This document shows, in pieces, positions 11,701-23,002 of a stretch of 64,000 nucleotides of DNA; positions within the stretch are counted from its first letter, which is position 1, and each line of letters begins with the position of its first letter. The notes under the pieces were generated by a model, which had not been told where the DNA came from, did not search any database, and saw only the letters and a program-made list of their open reading frames with translations. Made by a program: the position numbers and the translations under genes. The DNA is from Rhexocercosporidium sp. MPI-PUGE-AT-0058 (lineage: Eukaryota; Ascomycota; Leotiomycetes; Helotiales): positions 2,790,001-2,854,000 of the forward strand of contig JAGTJL010000002.1 in the NCBI GenBank assembly GCA_020746875.1, read 5' to 3'.

Positions 11701-13823
11701 TTGGAGCTTCTCCAGTGTCCAAAAGCAGGGTCGGGCTCATTGCTTGCTTTTGGCCCCAGAGGTTCAAACACACCGATACTGATCAAATCGACAAACAACC
11801 TGGGCCAGTTTTGGGGGACGTGACGGGGTTGATATGACGATCGATGACCAGTATAGCCGCACCTGGAACTCGGGACGGCAATCTTGGGATCGGTCACCTT
11901 TGTTCGCCTTCTTCGTCGTTCGGCGCAGGCTTCTAGCGCATACATAAGGCTGAAGATTGATAAGTAGTTTTCTAGGATCCGGTTTTAGTGACCACTCGCT
12001 AATGGTGATTACCATGCAGGATGGCATCCAGGAGGCTGACAAATGGCACAATTGACTTTTCAAACAGTACTAGAATCACCACAGCAAGGACACGCAAATC
12101 AATCAAATGATGAAATGCTAGCAGGGTTCAGTGAGTGCCTCGTGGCAGATCCGAAATAATGTATCTGAGTCGATTTGATTTGGATTCAGCGAGAGTCTGC
12201 TGCGGACATGTAGCTGGAGCCGATGCCTCCATCCACAGTTGCTGAAAGACCCACGGACGACGGGAAAAGGAAGGAATCGGAGAATGAAAGCAGAAAGGAA
12301 AATGGAAGCTGGGCTGGCCGAAGTATTAGCAGTCAGCAGTGACTTTTGCTAGGCATTGACCGTTGACTACACGTCGATATCCATAGCCTGATCTGATCCA
12401 GGGAAGTACCTACCGTCAGAAGCAACTGCGCAGGTATTTGAGCAGCTACAGTAAGTACTCTTTCTTGAGCAAGATAGATAGATAGACCCTGCTCAGATCG
12501 GCGATGTAAAGTAGATGCGCGCATAGAGGACTGCTAGGTATTGTACTGTCCTGTATCGTACTAGACTTGTACTTGGAACCCCCCCTGCGATGGCTCTATG
12601 GAGCACGGATGTACTGTATGGCGCACTCCCTCCCAACTTCCCAAGCCAGAGGAGATGCCTGCATGTGCATGGCATATGCATGTGCAGGTGCATCGCTAAC
12701 TCCGTCTCCAGTCTTTCCCAGTTATTCGTTCCTCGATCTCCGTTCTGTATTCATTCTGAATTGCAATCAAACCCAGACAGGTACACAGCACTGCATGACC
12801 CCGCCCAAATCTCGTCCAAGCCAGGGAGCGCCCCGACGGGCAGCCGACTAGAGATAGAGATAGAGATAGAGATAGAGATAGAGATAGAGATGCCAGAAAC
12901 CAGAGAGACTTGGGAACATACCAACATACATACATACGTACGTAGGTACGCCTACCCTTCTCGACCATTTTCACATCTTGACAGCGCCGACTCCTCCGAG
13001 TCCTCCTCCCTCTTACAGTCCTAACCATGGCCTTTCCGGCCCCAAGCCCTTCAATCTGCAGGGGGGGCAAAAGCCACACTTCCCTCCCCATATCACATCT
13101 AATCCCCGGCTAGTTTCTCTACCTTACTCTCCCGATCTAGATGAATGTACGCTCCGGTAGTTTACACATGATCAAGTCCCGCATAATCATCAACACTACA
13201 CCATGGCTGTGTGCATCATAAGCCCTGACAAATTGCAACCGTTTTGGGGCCGTGGCTCAAGGCCCCATCTTCGGTCTCCCCTTCTGTATGTGCCAAGCTA
13301 CGGATCCCGCATCTCAGATCTGGTTATGAAAGCAGGCGTTTTCTTCTAGATCTTGTCCTAGTCTCTCGGGGTTCTTTCTCCCCCTGTTGTAGAAGCTACT
13401 AGATGCAACCGGCAAGGAAGCAAGTCAGCCATCCCACCGCCTCGGATGGCAACGAGCTATTGATAGCAAGGCCGTTTTTGTCCTATCAACTCTGTACATC
13501 TCCTGCTGCTACGTCCTCTCGTTTCTCGCATATTTCTGCCCCCGATTTGTTTTTCTACTCGAATCCTTCCCAAATTCCTCTTTAGGTACTATGAGTGTTG
13601 ATACTTTTCGTGCTATTTTCGTCTCCGCAAGGCTTGACTATATAGCTGTCCTGGGCCTCACCTCGGATTGTTGGTGGAAGCAGAGTTTCTTTCCTCAAAA
13701 TCATCGAAAATAATCTCTGCGTACAACTTTCCTCTTTGACCGACAACTTCTTTGACCATCCTTTATTGCACCTTCTTCCATACAGCTGTCCATAGCAGCA
13801 TCCGCTAATCAGCATTCGCCAAC
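8732..13823. other. Long gene-poor interval
   Basis: About 5.1 kb without a supportable gene. The ORFs (for example 10430-10768 plus, 11385-11945 minus with a mirrored plus ORF 11431-11823) lack recognisable domains, good starts or intron joins, and overlap each other on opposite strands. Base composition is ordinary, not TA-rich, so this is not a RIP-decayed block. The right end, about 13400-13823, is probably the promoter and leader of the gene at 13824, with pyrimidine-rich tracts just upstream. A non-coding RNA or a decayed gene remains possible. Confidence 0.5.
12850..12891. repeat. GAGATA hexanucleotide microsatellite
   Basis: About seven uninterrupted copies of a GAGATA unit, followed 40 bp later by a short CATA/CGTA run (12926-12950). 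The repeat creates an artificial Glu-Ile protein repeat on one strand and a Ser-Leu repeat on the other. This is why the ORFs across it should not be believed. Confidence 0.93.
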
Positions 13824-14797
13824 ATGTCTTCTCGACACTCTGGGTCTTCTCGACATCGATCATATCAATCTAGAAGCACAGACACAAGTGCGGAAGAAAT
13901 GATCGAACAGGTCAAGACAGTTGTCACGCAATTGAATGATGTCGTTGCTTCTAGCCCCCACGACTGGGAGACTTATCTTCCTTCTGCTCGATCCGCCGTG
14001 GCTGCTCTAGAACATGTTCGCTTCTTCCGTGATCCTCAGCGCTATGCTGAACAGGTCTGGATACTTCATGGACTACAAGACTATGCTTTTCATGACCCAG
14101 ACTCTGGCTGTATTCCTGATATTGCAGATTACTGCCAGGCCTCGTGGTTGCGGATCCTGAGAAATTACCCGGAGAATGTGGAAACGTTGACAGGTATGTT
14201 TCAGCGCTCATCCATAGCAAGAAACCATGCAACCACAGGATCCCTTTGGCCACCGCTGACTCTGGTGACCTGTAGGTTTGGGCAGCAATTGGCTACAGCG
14301 AGCTCAGGCAACACTTGCCAGAATCCAACGTGAGGAGGGCAATGACTCCTCAAGTCAAGGTAGTGGCCAAGCAGGTAACCTTTTTCAAGAACTTGCATCG
14401 CCCTCGTACATGACCGTGTTGCTGACAAAGAAATAGCCTCTCCCCCAACTGATCCGAGGCGACAAGGACCACTCTATATTGAAGCCCGAGGATATCTTCA
14501 GCCTGCTGTTGACTTCTACGCAAGAGCTGTCAGAGCTTCCGATGCTCTGGAGGAAACTACTGGCGAAATATTGGCCTCGGTGAGTGTTGTGTCGTTTGAG
14601 TTGGCAAAGCAGAACTTACAAAAACCCAGGCAGCAGAATCACAGATGTCTCTTGGTAATGTGACTGCGTCTCCTGGAGACGAACGTTGTTTTACTCAAGC
14701 AATTCGCTATCTACGCCGCGCCGAAGCTGTTCCTGGTTACAATTTGTCAATCTACCTCGAACAGTATTTGAATGACTATGGACGATATGTTTCTTAA
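13824..14797 (+). CDS. Conserved fungal helical protein, function unknown
   Basis: Four exons: 13824-14193, 14276-14374, 14437-14579 and 14630-14797. The three GT-AG introns (82, 62 and 50 nt) all keep frame. The joined product is 259 residues. It starts with a Ser/Arg-rich segment, then a helical body with YLPSARSAVAALEHVRFFRD, YAEQVWILHGLQDYAFHD and ILRNYPENVETLTGLGSNWL, a Ser/Gly-rich linker, and a second helical part (YIEARGYLQPAVDFYARAV, then FTQAIRYLRRAEAVPGYNLS). The pattern recalls tetratricopeptide-like repeats and resembles conserved hypothetical proteins of other filamentous ascomycetes. I know no assigned function. Continuity of the helical pattern across every junction is the evidence for the splice model. 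Confidence 0.78.
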
Positions 14798-15948
14798 GCG
14801 ACACGTCTGGGTTATGTATTGGAGAAGAACTTACCGGCACAGGACAGCATCTGGGACAGGATATGGACGGGACATGGAAGGGACAAGGGAAATACCATCG
14901 GAGGGGGTTGCGGGCTATGTTCTTGGTTTCCACACGGGTACGGTGATATGGGCTTTCCTTGCGACACTCCTTATAACAATACTCTAAATACCTCCCCTTC
15001 AGCGACCTTTCCTTCCTTAGCCAGATCAGTCTATCTAGCACAATCTCAGCTTAAAGCTTGAACCTCAAACCTCAATATAAGCTACTATCAACGAGTCATC
15101 TTGCAAAGAGCAGTGCGGTAGGTACCTGTCGTGAAGTGCTTTCCACGTGATGAGAAATCGAGTTTTTTGCCTGGACGCTGGGCGTTTGAATCAGGTACCT
15201 GTTGCGCATCGCAGAAGAAGGTGGCGGCGTGTACGTATTTCTTCCCTCCAACACCACCACACCAGTCAATTTGCCCCAGAACCATGCTGACGGGTGACGC
15301 ATCATCCAGCATCACGCATCAGTAGCCTTTAGAAGACGCATGGAACAAAATCCAGTAGCCAGTGGCCGCCGAGCTCTCACCCAATGCTGGCCCCCACAGG
15401 CAGGCCTCACCAGCCCATCCCTACACAGCGGTCGCCGGAAGAATCCAGCCAGAGGGGACAATATCTCATTTGCTGAGCTGACAGCTGCCCTATAACGGAA
15501 AGGTACTCGTACAGGATAGCACAGCCCTATGCAAGGGGCAAGTCAATGTCAACGTGGAAGATGCAAGAAGTGATTTAAATCCGAGGCTACCTGCTAACGT
15601 CAGGCATTTCAACGGCGGTGGAGGTGGAGCTTGAGATCCTAGATCGAGGAACAGTTTGAGGGTATGTTCGCATTTCGCGTTTGATAACCGAGAAATGCTC
15701 AGGGGGAGAGCTACCTGGCTCCACGTCTACCCAAACTGGGTTCATGCCTGAGGCACCTACTACTTTCCCCTAGACGACGGGACGACGTCGCCGCTCCGCT
15801 TGGAAATGTAAAGCTTGCCCGAGCTAGTATTCTACATATCCCTTACAGTATCAAGCACCCGGACAACTTCAATACCGCACTACACCGTCTTGTCCCAGCC
15901 TCAACTGCATTCTCGGCAGGCATACCGCACCTGGATCACATCGCAATC
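14798..15948. other. Intergenic spacer before EMC6
   Basis: No coding segment is supported. Opposing short ORFs at 14691-15041 (minus) and 14819-15061 (plus) are mirror shadows. The stretch should carry the terminator of the preceding gene and the promoter and leader of EMC6. Confidence 0.45.
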
Positions 15949-16592
15949 ATGCTCACCGAAAGAGAATTGCAGATAAGTCCAATCGTGCAGGAATCAGTCG
16001 CACACAACACGAAGGTTCGTCCCGCTGTTGCATCGTCACCACTCTCCATACCCACTCCCATCCCCATCTCTGTCTCTATCCTTTGCTCCCAACACCAGAC
16101 CACCTTCTCTCCTTACCCCGTTCTACTGCTACCAATTGCTACTCTACGCCCTGAGCTTTGCCCCAATACACAAGTCAGTGGCCGCTTCGTGATGGACCCC
16201 ACCTTCCATAGCTGCAGCCTCAGCCTACTTAATAACTCCCAGAACACTTGCTCACAACCAATGGCATCACTAACTTGCGTTTGCCACTATCACAGACTCT
16301 CACCACCCTACACAATCTGACAGCCTCCCTCTTTGGCGTCGGCGCCGGCATCTTAGGTCTCGAATCCTACCCAGGCTTTCTCTTCTACCTCTTCTTCACG
16401 CTGCTCACCTCCGCTCTCGTATATGCATTCCGCGTTCGCCCGGGGATTATTCAGGAGACCGAGTCCCATGGCACGTCAGGGATCGAGAGATATTTTAGGG
16501 GGAGTATGGAGCTTTGGACGGGAGGCTTGATAGAGGGGCTGAGTGGCTTCGTTTTGACGTGGACTTTATTTTACGGCCTGGTTCGAGCGTAG
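15949..16592 (+). CDS. emc6: ER membrane protein complex subunit 6
   Basis: Two exons: 15949-16014 and 16296-16592. The 281-nt intron, long for this window, has a GTTCGT donor and a CAG acceptor and is phase 0. The product is 120 residues, the usual Emc6 length. EMC6 is a small membrane subunit of the ER membrane complex, which inserts tail-anchored and multi-pass proteins. Seen: the short cytosolic start RELQISPIVQESVAHNTK, a first hydrophobic segment (LHNLTASLFGVGAGILGLES), a second (FLFYLFFTLLTSALVYAF), the family signature YFRGSMELWTGGLIEGLSGF and the C-terminus VLTWTLFYGLVRA, nearly identical across eukaryotes. An extra alternatively spliced exon inside the long intron cannot be excluded. 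Confidence 0.92.
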
Positions 16593-16876
16593 AAGGAAAG
16601 AAAGAACAGAGCATGATCTACAACGATGTGGGGTCTCGGCGACGCAGGATAAAGCGAGCAGCATTTGCTAGATTGGGATATCGAGTAGGGCGTTACGGGT
16701 TGTCTGTATCCATTGGCTTTGAGGGATGAAAAGAGAGCTTATGTGGGAGGTCTACAGCAGATCGCAGTTGCAGCTCAACATGGGTTTCAACTGAACATGA
16801 CCAACCTTAAAAGTTGTGCAAGCAATTTGTGGTGTACCAACAATACTGTTTGTTCTAGTATACAAGTACAGTCTGA

Positions 16877-19800
16877 CTAATCAACAATTTCAACAACTCT
16901 ACCAGCAAACCCATCAAGACCTGCTACACCCTTCTCTCCCCTCTCCGAGCCGTAGTAAAGCCCATGACCCCCGCCTGGCATTACCAATACCTGGGAGCCC
17001 AGTTCTATCCATTCCCGACTTGTCAAGAGCTCAAATGTGACGTCAAGAATGCCGTCGATGCCAAAGACAAATGACTCTGGTTCTTGCTCATCGACCTTGA
17101 GGATGGCCCCGAGTCCAAACACATCAGTTGGCTCTTCCTCTTCTGTGGAAGCCCCTAAGTCGTTATTTGCGTGCGGTACCACTCTCAAGACTCTTGCGGC
17201 TGCTCGTATGCTAGCAACATAGACGACAACTAAGCTCCCAGGGGTGACCGAGTTTATGTCGCTATCTTCGAAAGAAGCTGTGAATCCACTTGCAGCTTGC
17301 AAGGTATGACCGGTCTTCAGCATATGACGACTCGGGATGGCCATAACCAATCCTTTCCTCACCCGTGGTGGTTGGGGTGGAGGCCGTTCGAAAGGTCCAC
17401 TTGAGACTTCTTCTTTTGGAATGTCCAAGACTATCCCAACAGTGCCCACCTGCCCGGCTTGCAACGTGTGGACTGGCAATCGTAGGTTCCTCAAGCTCAC
17501 AATATGGGCGTTGAACCATTCCCCCTTTGTCACAGATGCCGAGATAGCGCTGCGTGAAGCAATTGGAGAAAGCTCGGCTGTAGAGGACTGGGAGAGTGAG
17601 GGCCCAAGCTTGGTTGGAGGTCGTGTACTGAACGGCTTAAAAGCTGAATCGATTTCATCTGACTCGGCGGGGAAGGGGCCAACTACCACTTTATCACCAA
17701 CTGAAAATGTTCCGAAACGCAGATGGCCAGCAACAACGACCCCTGTATCCTGGGTTTTGTCTGTGTTAGATGCGAGTGGCTCAAGGGAAGCTGGGAACCC
17801 AAAGACATCTTCGATGTGGAATAGACAAGCAGGCTGTTCGGGATTAAGGACCGGTCCTACGAGGTCCTGTGCAGTAGGATTAGGAGGAATGGGCAGATTT
17901 TGCAGTAATGCATGCATGGATCGGACGCCTGTACCCCGGGCCGCGCTTGTCATGAGAATTGGAATAATAGATGTGAGGTCGCCAGCTTGATGCATCTTTT
18001 CGACAAGTTCTCGAATTGGATCCTTATCGTCTAGACAGTGTCAGTACGCAGTGAAACCCAGGCCACGGCACAGGGGGGAGGTGGTGGGGGCTGTTGGATC
18101 ATCAAAGTCTTTCGAGCTCGCTTAAGACTGCTACTTGATAGATTATACACATCTTCCATGAAGGCACTCACTTTTTTCAGGAACGATACCAAGGTCTGCT
18201 TCTTCCACTGTTTTAGCCTGGTCTGGGGGGATTATGGATGGTATGCGGCCGGTAACTTTGATAACTGAAAGTATTTTCGACAGAGCCTGCCTCAAGCTCG
18301 CCTTTGAAGCTAAGTCGAGTTTTGTGATGACAACAGCGAGAGGGCGGTCGAGTTTCAGACACAATTCCAAATGCGCTTTACCTAGGTCAACACCAAACTC
18401 GGCTGCCGAGGTTTCGTGAGGGGAGACCCTTCCGCCAGCTCCAGCGTCACCCTCATCGGCGCCTATGCAGAGGATGGTCCAGTGTGGTGCCCACCCGATC
18501 AGACCTCTCACAATAGTTCTTCGGTATCGCCAGTGCCCCGCGGAGTCTGAAACGAATACTAAGCGACCATTTCTTGATGAGAAATGTATATCTGTCCTGT
18601 GACACGAAATCCAAAGTCAGTATACCTCCGTTGAGATAGCTGAGGACGATGTTTGCGGTACATGTGATTTTAGAATCAGATTCAACGAGCCATGCCAAAA
18701 AGGGGCAATCATTTCTAATCCGGAATAATGACTTACCAGGAGGTCACATTTCCTGAAGCATAATTTATGACATTCCGTCCTTGGTAACCGATGAGTTCCT
18801 GGGCAACAGAACTTGTCACGCCTGAAGCTATTTCGTGTCGATGCTTGAGAAGACTAAGTCTGCTTTTGCCCCTACCATTATCCAAAGTTGCGGTGGACAA
18901 AGTTCCGAGGAGACTTGATTTGCCAGAGGTTGTGGGTCCAGTAAGGGTAATCCTCAGCTGTTCTGTGTCGTCACGGTCTGTATCGGGGATTAGACTTGCT
19001 TTGCTGTTGAGATTCACCATAGACGTAGTCTCGTGCCATGTAGTCGTTGCATGATTTGACTCGTGGTTTTGGCTTGTCCGTCTGGGGCCTAGATTTGGGG
19101 ATACAAGAGCCTCAGCAACCCAAAGTTGCGCCTCGTGACGAAGTATTCCACTCCTAGCATCCAAAACGGGTGGGCGGCCGGCTGTGTTCTGATCTTGTTG
19201 CATGAAACCTTGTGATGCAGACGTAGAAGGATGCTCCAGCCATTCGCATTCACCAACGACGACCATTCTGACAATTTCAACATTGCAGCCCAGGCTTGCA
19301 GCCATAGCTCTCAGATTCGTCAAACTCTCATTCATCTCGTCCTCCGTCAAGCCTACAAATGTTCCATCGTCAGAAACCCCTATCTCGTATAGAGCACCGC
19401 GACTCTGTTCTAGCCCAGCAAGGAGCTTAGCTGGCTTTGATGGAGTTTCCAAACTATTTGTTGCATCGGGAAGCTTGGGAAGAACAAGCTCGCTCGTAGA
19501 GACATCGTGATACGGGGATGATTGTTGCAATCTCCATAAAAGCTGAGTAGTCAGTTGCTCGAAGCGATTCTGCCGAGATTGGCTCGAGGGTCCTAAGACT
19601 GGCCCCGAGTCATTCGATGCTGGCTGATGAGAGGTGTGACTTTTGCGGTGCGACCCAGATGTAAGGGTCCCAGTAGAGGATCTGCTGTCTGTGATAACAT
19701 CAGTATACATAACTTGAAGTTTCCGGTCTAGTACATGGATCTTAGCAAATAGGAACAGATTAATTCTGGTCAAGAACAACAGTAGAAAGAAATATACCCA

Positions 19801-20038
19801 TACAATTCCGTCTTGGCCTAAGTAAGAGGTGGAGTTTGTACTCAGTTGGTCCATCTTGAGGTTCCGCCTCCAGTCGTGTAACACCATGGTCCGCCAGTCG
19901 TGCCGAAGACGGGGATGCGATGGTACTCATTACTTGATCCGTCGGCTGAGGAGTAGAAGGTTTTGGACTATCCGTTGGTGTTAACCATGGCGATGATACC
20001 CGGGAGGGCTCCGTTTCGTAAGTGAAGATACTGGCCAT
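16877..20038 (-). CDS. GTPBP1/GTPBP2-like translational GTPase
   Basis: Four exons: 20038-19804, 19688-18737, 18596-18172 and 18030-16877. The introns are 115, 140 and 141 nt, all in frame. The joined protein is 921 residues. It belongs to the elongation-factor-like GTPases related to animal GTPBP1/2, linked to ribosome surveillance and mRNA turnover. GTPase motifs in order: G1 GPTTSGKS (residues 329-336), G3 DSAGH (413-417), G4 TKLD (487-490; the common form is NKxD). EF-Tu-like beta-barrel domains follow (VVVAGHLRFGTFSVGDKVVV and HTLQAGQVGTVGIVLDI). The first 300 residues are a fungal extension rich in Ser/Pro with the conserved YKLHLLLRPRR. A Ser-rich insert lies between G1 and G3 and in the first barrel. 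Transcribed away from SEC9 over a 911-bp shared spacer. GTPase identity is firm; the exact cellular role is not established from sequence. Confidence 0.88.
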
Positions 20039-20949
20039 TCTGCAAGATGATGCGTGCCAAGTTCATGTGTGCCAATGATAATACAGAGTTACGGAATTGT
20101 TCTGTGTCCTCACTGCCTCAGATTGCCTTCATAGACCGCCTCCGACTTTCTGTTGTTGGTTTTGCATGTATTGATAAAGACCGAGTGTTGGTATGGGCGT
20201 GGTGTTTCCGGAAAAGCCGAGACAACTGTAGAAGCATCTTGAAGGCTGTTGACGGTGTAACAGCTGGGTTGTGGATGATTTGGGCTGGGTAGCGTTCGAT
20301 TACAGACTTATGCTAGTCGTTGGGAAGCCATTGTGACTAGAGCTTTCTGGTTGTCGGGTGGGAACAGTTGGGATTTACGCTGTGGCTTGAAGGGCAAGAA
20401 CCAGTCAGGTTTGGCTCAATGAGTAGGATTAATATTGATGTTGATGTTGATAATGGCGATGGCGATGATATTGCGGAGTCAGAAGAGTCAGTGATGACAG
20501 GACTGGGTTAGTAGCGTCGGGCGAGAGCTGACTCCACCGACCGATTGGTGGATAGACGCCAAAACTCTGGTGGTTTGGCGGTTGGTGGTTGGCGGCTGGC
20601 GGCTTTGGATTAGCCCCTCCATCAATCACAAGGCGGCGCTGTATCTAAATTTGGGCACAGAAGAATCCCTGTGAAGCGCTGAAACTCGTCAACGTTGCCT
20701 CCGACAGCCCCGTTACAACTTCAATAAGTAACGCAAAGCAATTCGCAAGACAGATTCTGTTCTTCTTCTTCATCTTCTGCTGCTTCTTCCCAATAGCTTC
20801 TTCGTCTCGCAAAAACTACCGCATCGACTCTTCTACTTTCTATCGCCCTCTTCGAGCTACTTGTATCGTCTCATCCCGTCTCTGATACCTCGCCCAGCAT
20901 CATACTCGAATCTCGCAGCCTAGCCACTCTACGCCACTCTTGACACAAT
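20039..20949. promoter_or_regulatory. Divergent promoter region, GTPase gene / SEC9
   Basis: A 911-bp spacer between two outward-facing starts. The SEC9 side has a long pyrimidine-rich run (about 20755-20900, TTCTTCTTC and CTCTTC tracts), typical of fungal transcription start regions. On the other side lie TTGATG/GGCGAT short repeats near 20430-20470. No coding segment is seen. Individual factor sites cannot be assigned with confidence. Confidence 0.6.
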
Positions 20950-22347
20950 ATGAAAAAGTTTGGCTTTGGGAAGAAGGGCGGTGATGGAGAAGAGGATTCG
21001 AGTCGCTCTGCTCTCTTTGGCAGTAGATCCTCAAAGGGGTCTTCTCCTGCACCTGCAGCCTCCAACCCATATGCACAACCATCACAGGCCGCCGATCCAT
21101 ATGCTCAGGACAACAATAAATATGCGAATATGGGGCCCGTAGGACCATCGGGGGCGTCTCCATACCAGCAAGCAAGGCAAAACTACGGCCTGCCCAGTGG
21201 GCCTGGAGCCGCTCGTGGTGGACCTCCTACGGTTCATCGCGGCCCATCGCCAAGTGCTGGTGGATATGGAGCTGAAAAGTATGGAAGTGGGGGTGGATAT
21301 GGCTCTAATCGTTACGAAGGGGCACCTAGCTATGGAGTTAGTGGTGAAGCTGGATCAAAATATGGCCCTGGTGGCTATGGTGGGCTTGGAAGAACCAACA
21401 GCAATGATACTACGACGACAGAAGACAATCGAGATGCACTATTCGGCGGAGCTAAAGATCGATATGCTCAGAGGACTGTACCCCCGCCGGGTAATGGACG
21501 ACCTGGAGGTGGTTACACCGCTGAGTCCGGTACCTCCAGTCAAGGGGGGGCTATGGTGCTTATGGTGAAGAAAGACAACTCACAGCAGAAGAGGAGGAGG
21601 AGGAAGATGTTGCGGCGACCAAGCAGCAGATCCGGTTCATGAAGCAGGAGGATGTGTCGTCTACTCGCAATGCTCTGCGCATCGCTGCTCAAGCAGAAGA
21701 AACCGGGCGGGCTACATTAGCCAGGCTTGGTGCTCAGGGAGAACGCATTCACAATACTGAAAAGAACCTGGACCTGGCGGCCAATCATAATCGTATCGCG
21801 GAAGAAAAGGCGAAGGAGCTAAAGACTCTCAATAAGAGCATGTTTGCTGTCCATGTCTCTAATCCATTTACAGCTTCCTCGCGCCGTGCTACACGGGATC
21901 AAGAGATCATCGAGAAGCATCGCCAGGAACGCGAGGAGCGGGACGCCACTCGGGCTGCCGCTTTTGGAACACAGCAGCGAATGGAGCGAGCATTTAAAGA
22001 ACTTCAACCTGGTGATGTTGGTTATCGCTCTCCGCAGACTAAAGCTAGCCTTGCGGAGCGATCAAGGTACCAGTTCGAAGCCGACTCCGAGGATGATGAG
22101 ATGGAGAACGAGATCGACAGTAACTTGGATGCACTAGGACACGCAGCTGGCAGACTAAATGCTTTGGCACGAGCTACAGGGAAGGAGGTCGATGAACAGA
22201 ATAAGCATATCGATGGGATTATTCAAAAGGTCAATCATTCCTATTGTTCCTGGTTCTTCTGGAATACTCTGCTAACACAGCTTACAGACCAATAGTGTGG
22301 ATGAACAGATTGCCATGAACAGAGCGAGATTGGACCGAATCCACTAA
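20950..22347 (+). CDS. sec9: Sec9, SNAP-25-type t-SNARE for exocytosis
   Basis: Sec9 pairs with Sso and Snc SNAREs to fuse secretory vesicles with the plasma membrane. Seen: N-terminus MKKFGFGKKGGD; a Gly/Tyr/Pro-rich linker; a Qb-SNARE helix in STRNALRIAAQAEETGR to KELKTLNKSMF (zero-layer Gln in LGAQGERI); FAVHVSNPFTA; the linker SLAERSRYQFEADSEDDEM; a Qc-SNARE helix from LDALGHAAGRLNALA to DEQNKHIDGIIQK. The last exon is 22288-22347 after a 58-nt intron (22230-22287). Anomaly: the 20950 frame runs out just after a run of seven G at 21544-21550, and the SNARE half lies in the -1 frame. Either one G is missing or miscalled, or a 62-nt intron 21478-21539 (weak GTACCC donor, CCAG acceptor) joins the frames to give 425 residues. 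The intact domains argue for a working gene. Confidence 0.85.
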
Positions 22348-23002
22348 GGTGTATAGTTAGCACATTTTGTCGGTTGGCTCTGCATCATGGTACTGGAGTT
22401 ATGACAATAGAGCAGCTTGAGACCTTCTGCCGCAATGCTTTCAGCTTTCCTGGTCGTTTCTGTGCAGACTCTGGATTGTCAAAGACCAAGCTCCCCTACA
22501 TATCTTGCTTGTAGGTTTCCAACATGATGAGCTTGTACATCCAGGCAATCTAAGCGTGGAGCATTATGTACGATTAGAGCGGCAATCTGCCCGGAAATAT
22601 GCAAGGTTGCTTCTTGGAGGGGTTCGGCCATGTTTACTCGCCCTGTGCCTCCTCGTGCGAGAAGCTTTACTAGATTCAGCTAGCCTCGAACTCTCTTGGT
22701 AACGATAGCCTTTCGGCCCCCTCAACAGCAAGTGAGCAATAGCTGGCAAGGTTTATGGCATTCCCGCGCTGCATGATTAGCTCCCATGTCATTGTCAAGT
22801 TTTAACAACCACCACCAGGGGGCCCTTATCTCTCACAGTGCTTATCAGCGCCACCAAGTCACGCTTTTAATACAAGTCCAACCCGTTGCGATGGTAGCGC
22901 AGCCCATAGATTGCGACGCTCTAATCTGCAATGCTTGCCCTTTCACTTTGACTCTTCTCTGCTCGGTCGATACCTACTCGCTAGCGACTCTTGGCCATAG
23001 CG
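22348..23002. other. Spacer between SEC9 and YVC1
   Basis: A 655-bp tandem intergenic stretch. No coding exon is recognised. It should hold the SEC9 3' region and the YVC1 promoter. The short ORFs are on opposing strands and have no domain. Confidence 0.45.

Noticed and set aside
11385..11945. 186-codon minus-strand ORF with a mirrored plus ORF
   Set aside because: No domain, odd composition and a long overlapping ORF on the other strand. Treated as chance.
12590..13091. ORFs with long Glu-Ile or Ser-Leu repeats
   Set aside because: They are translations of the GAGATA microsatellite.
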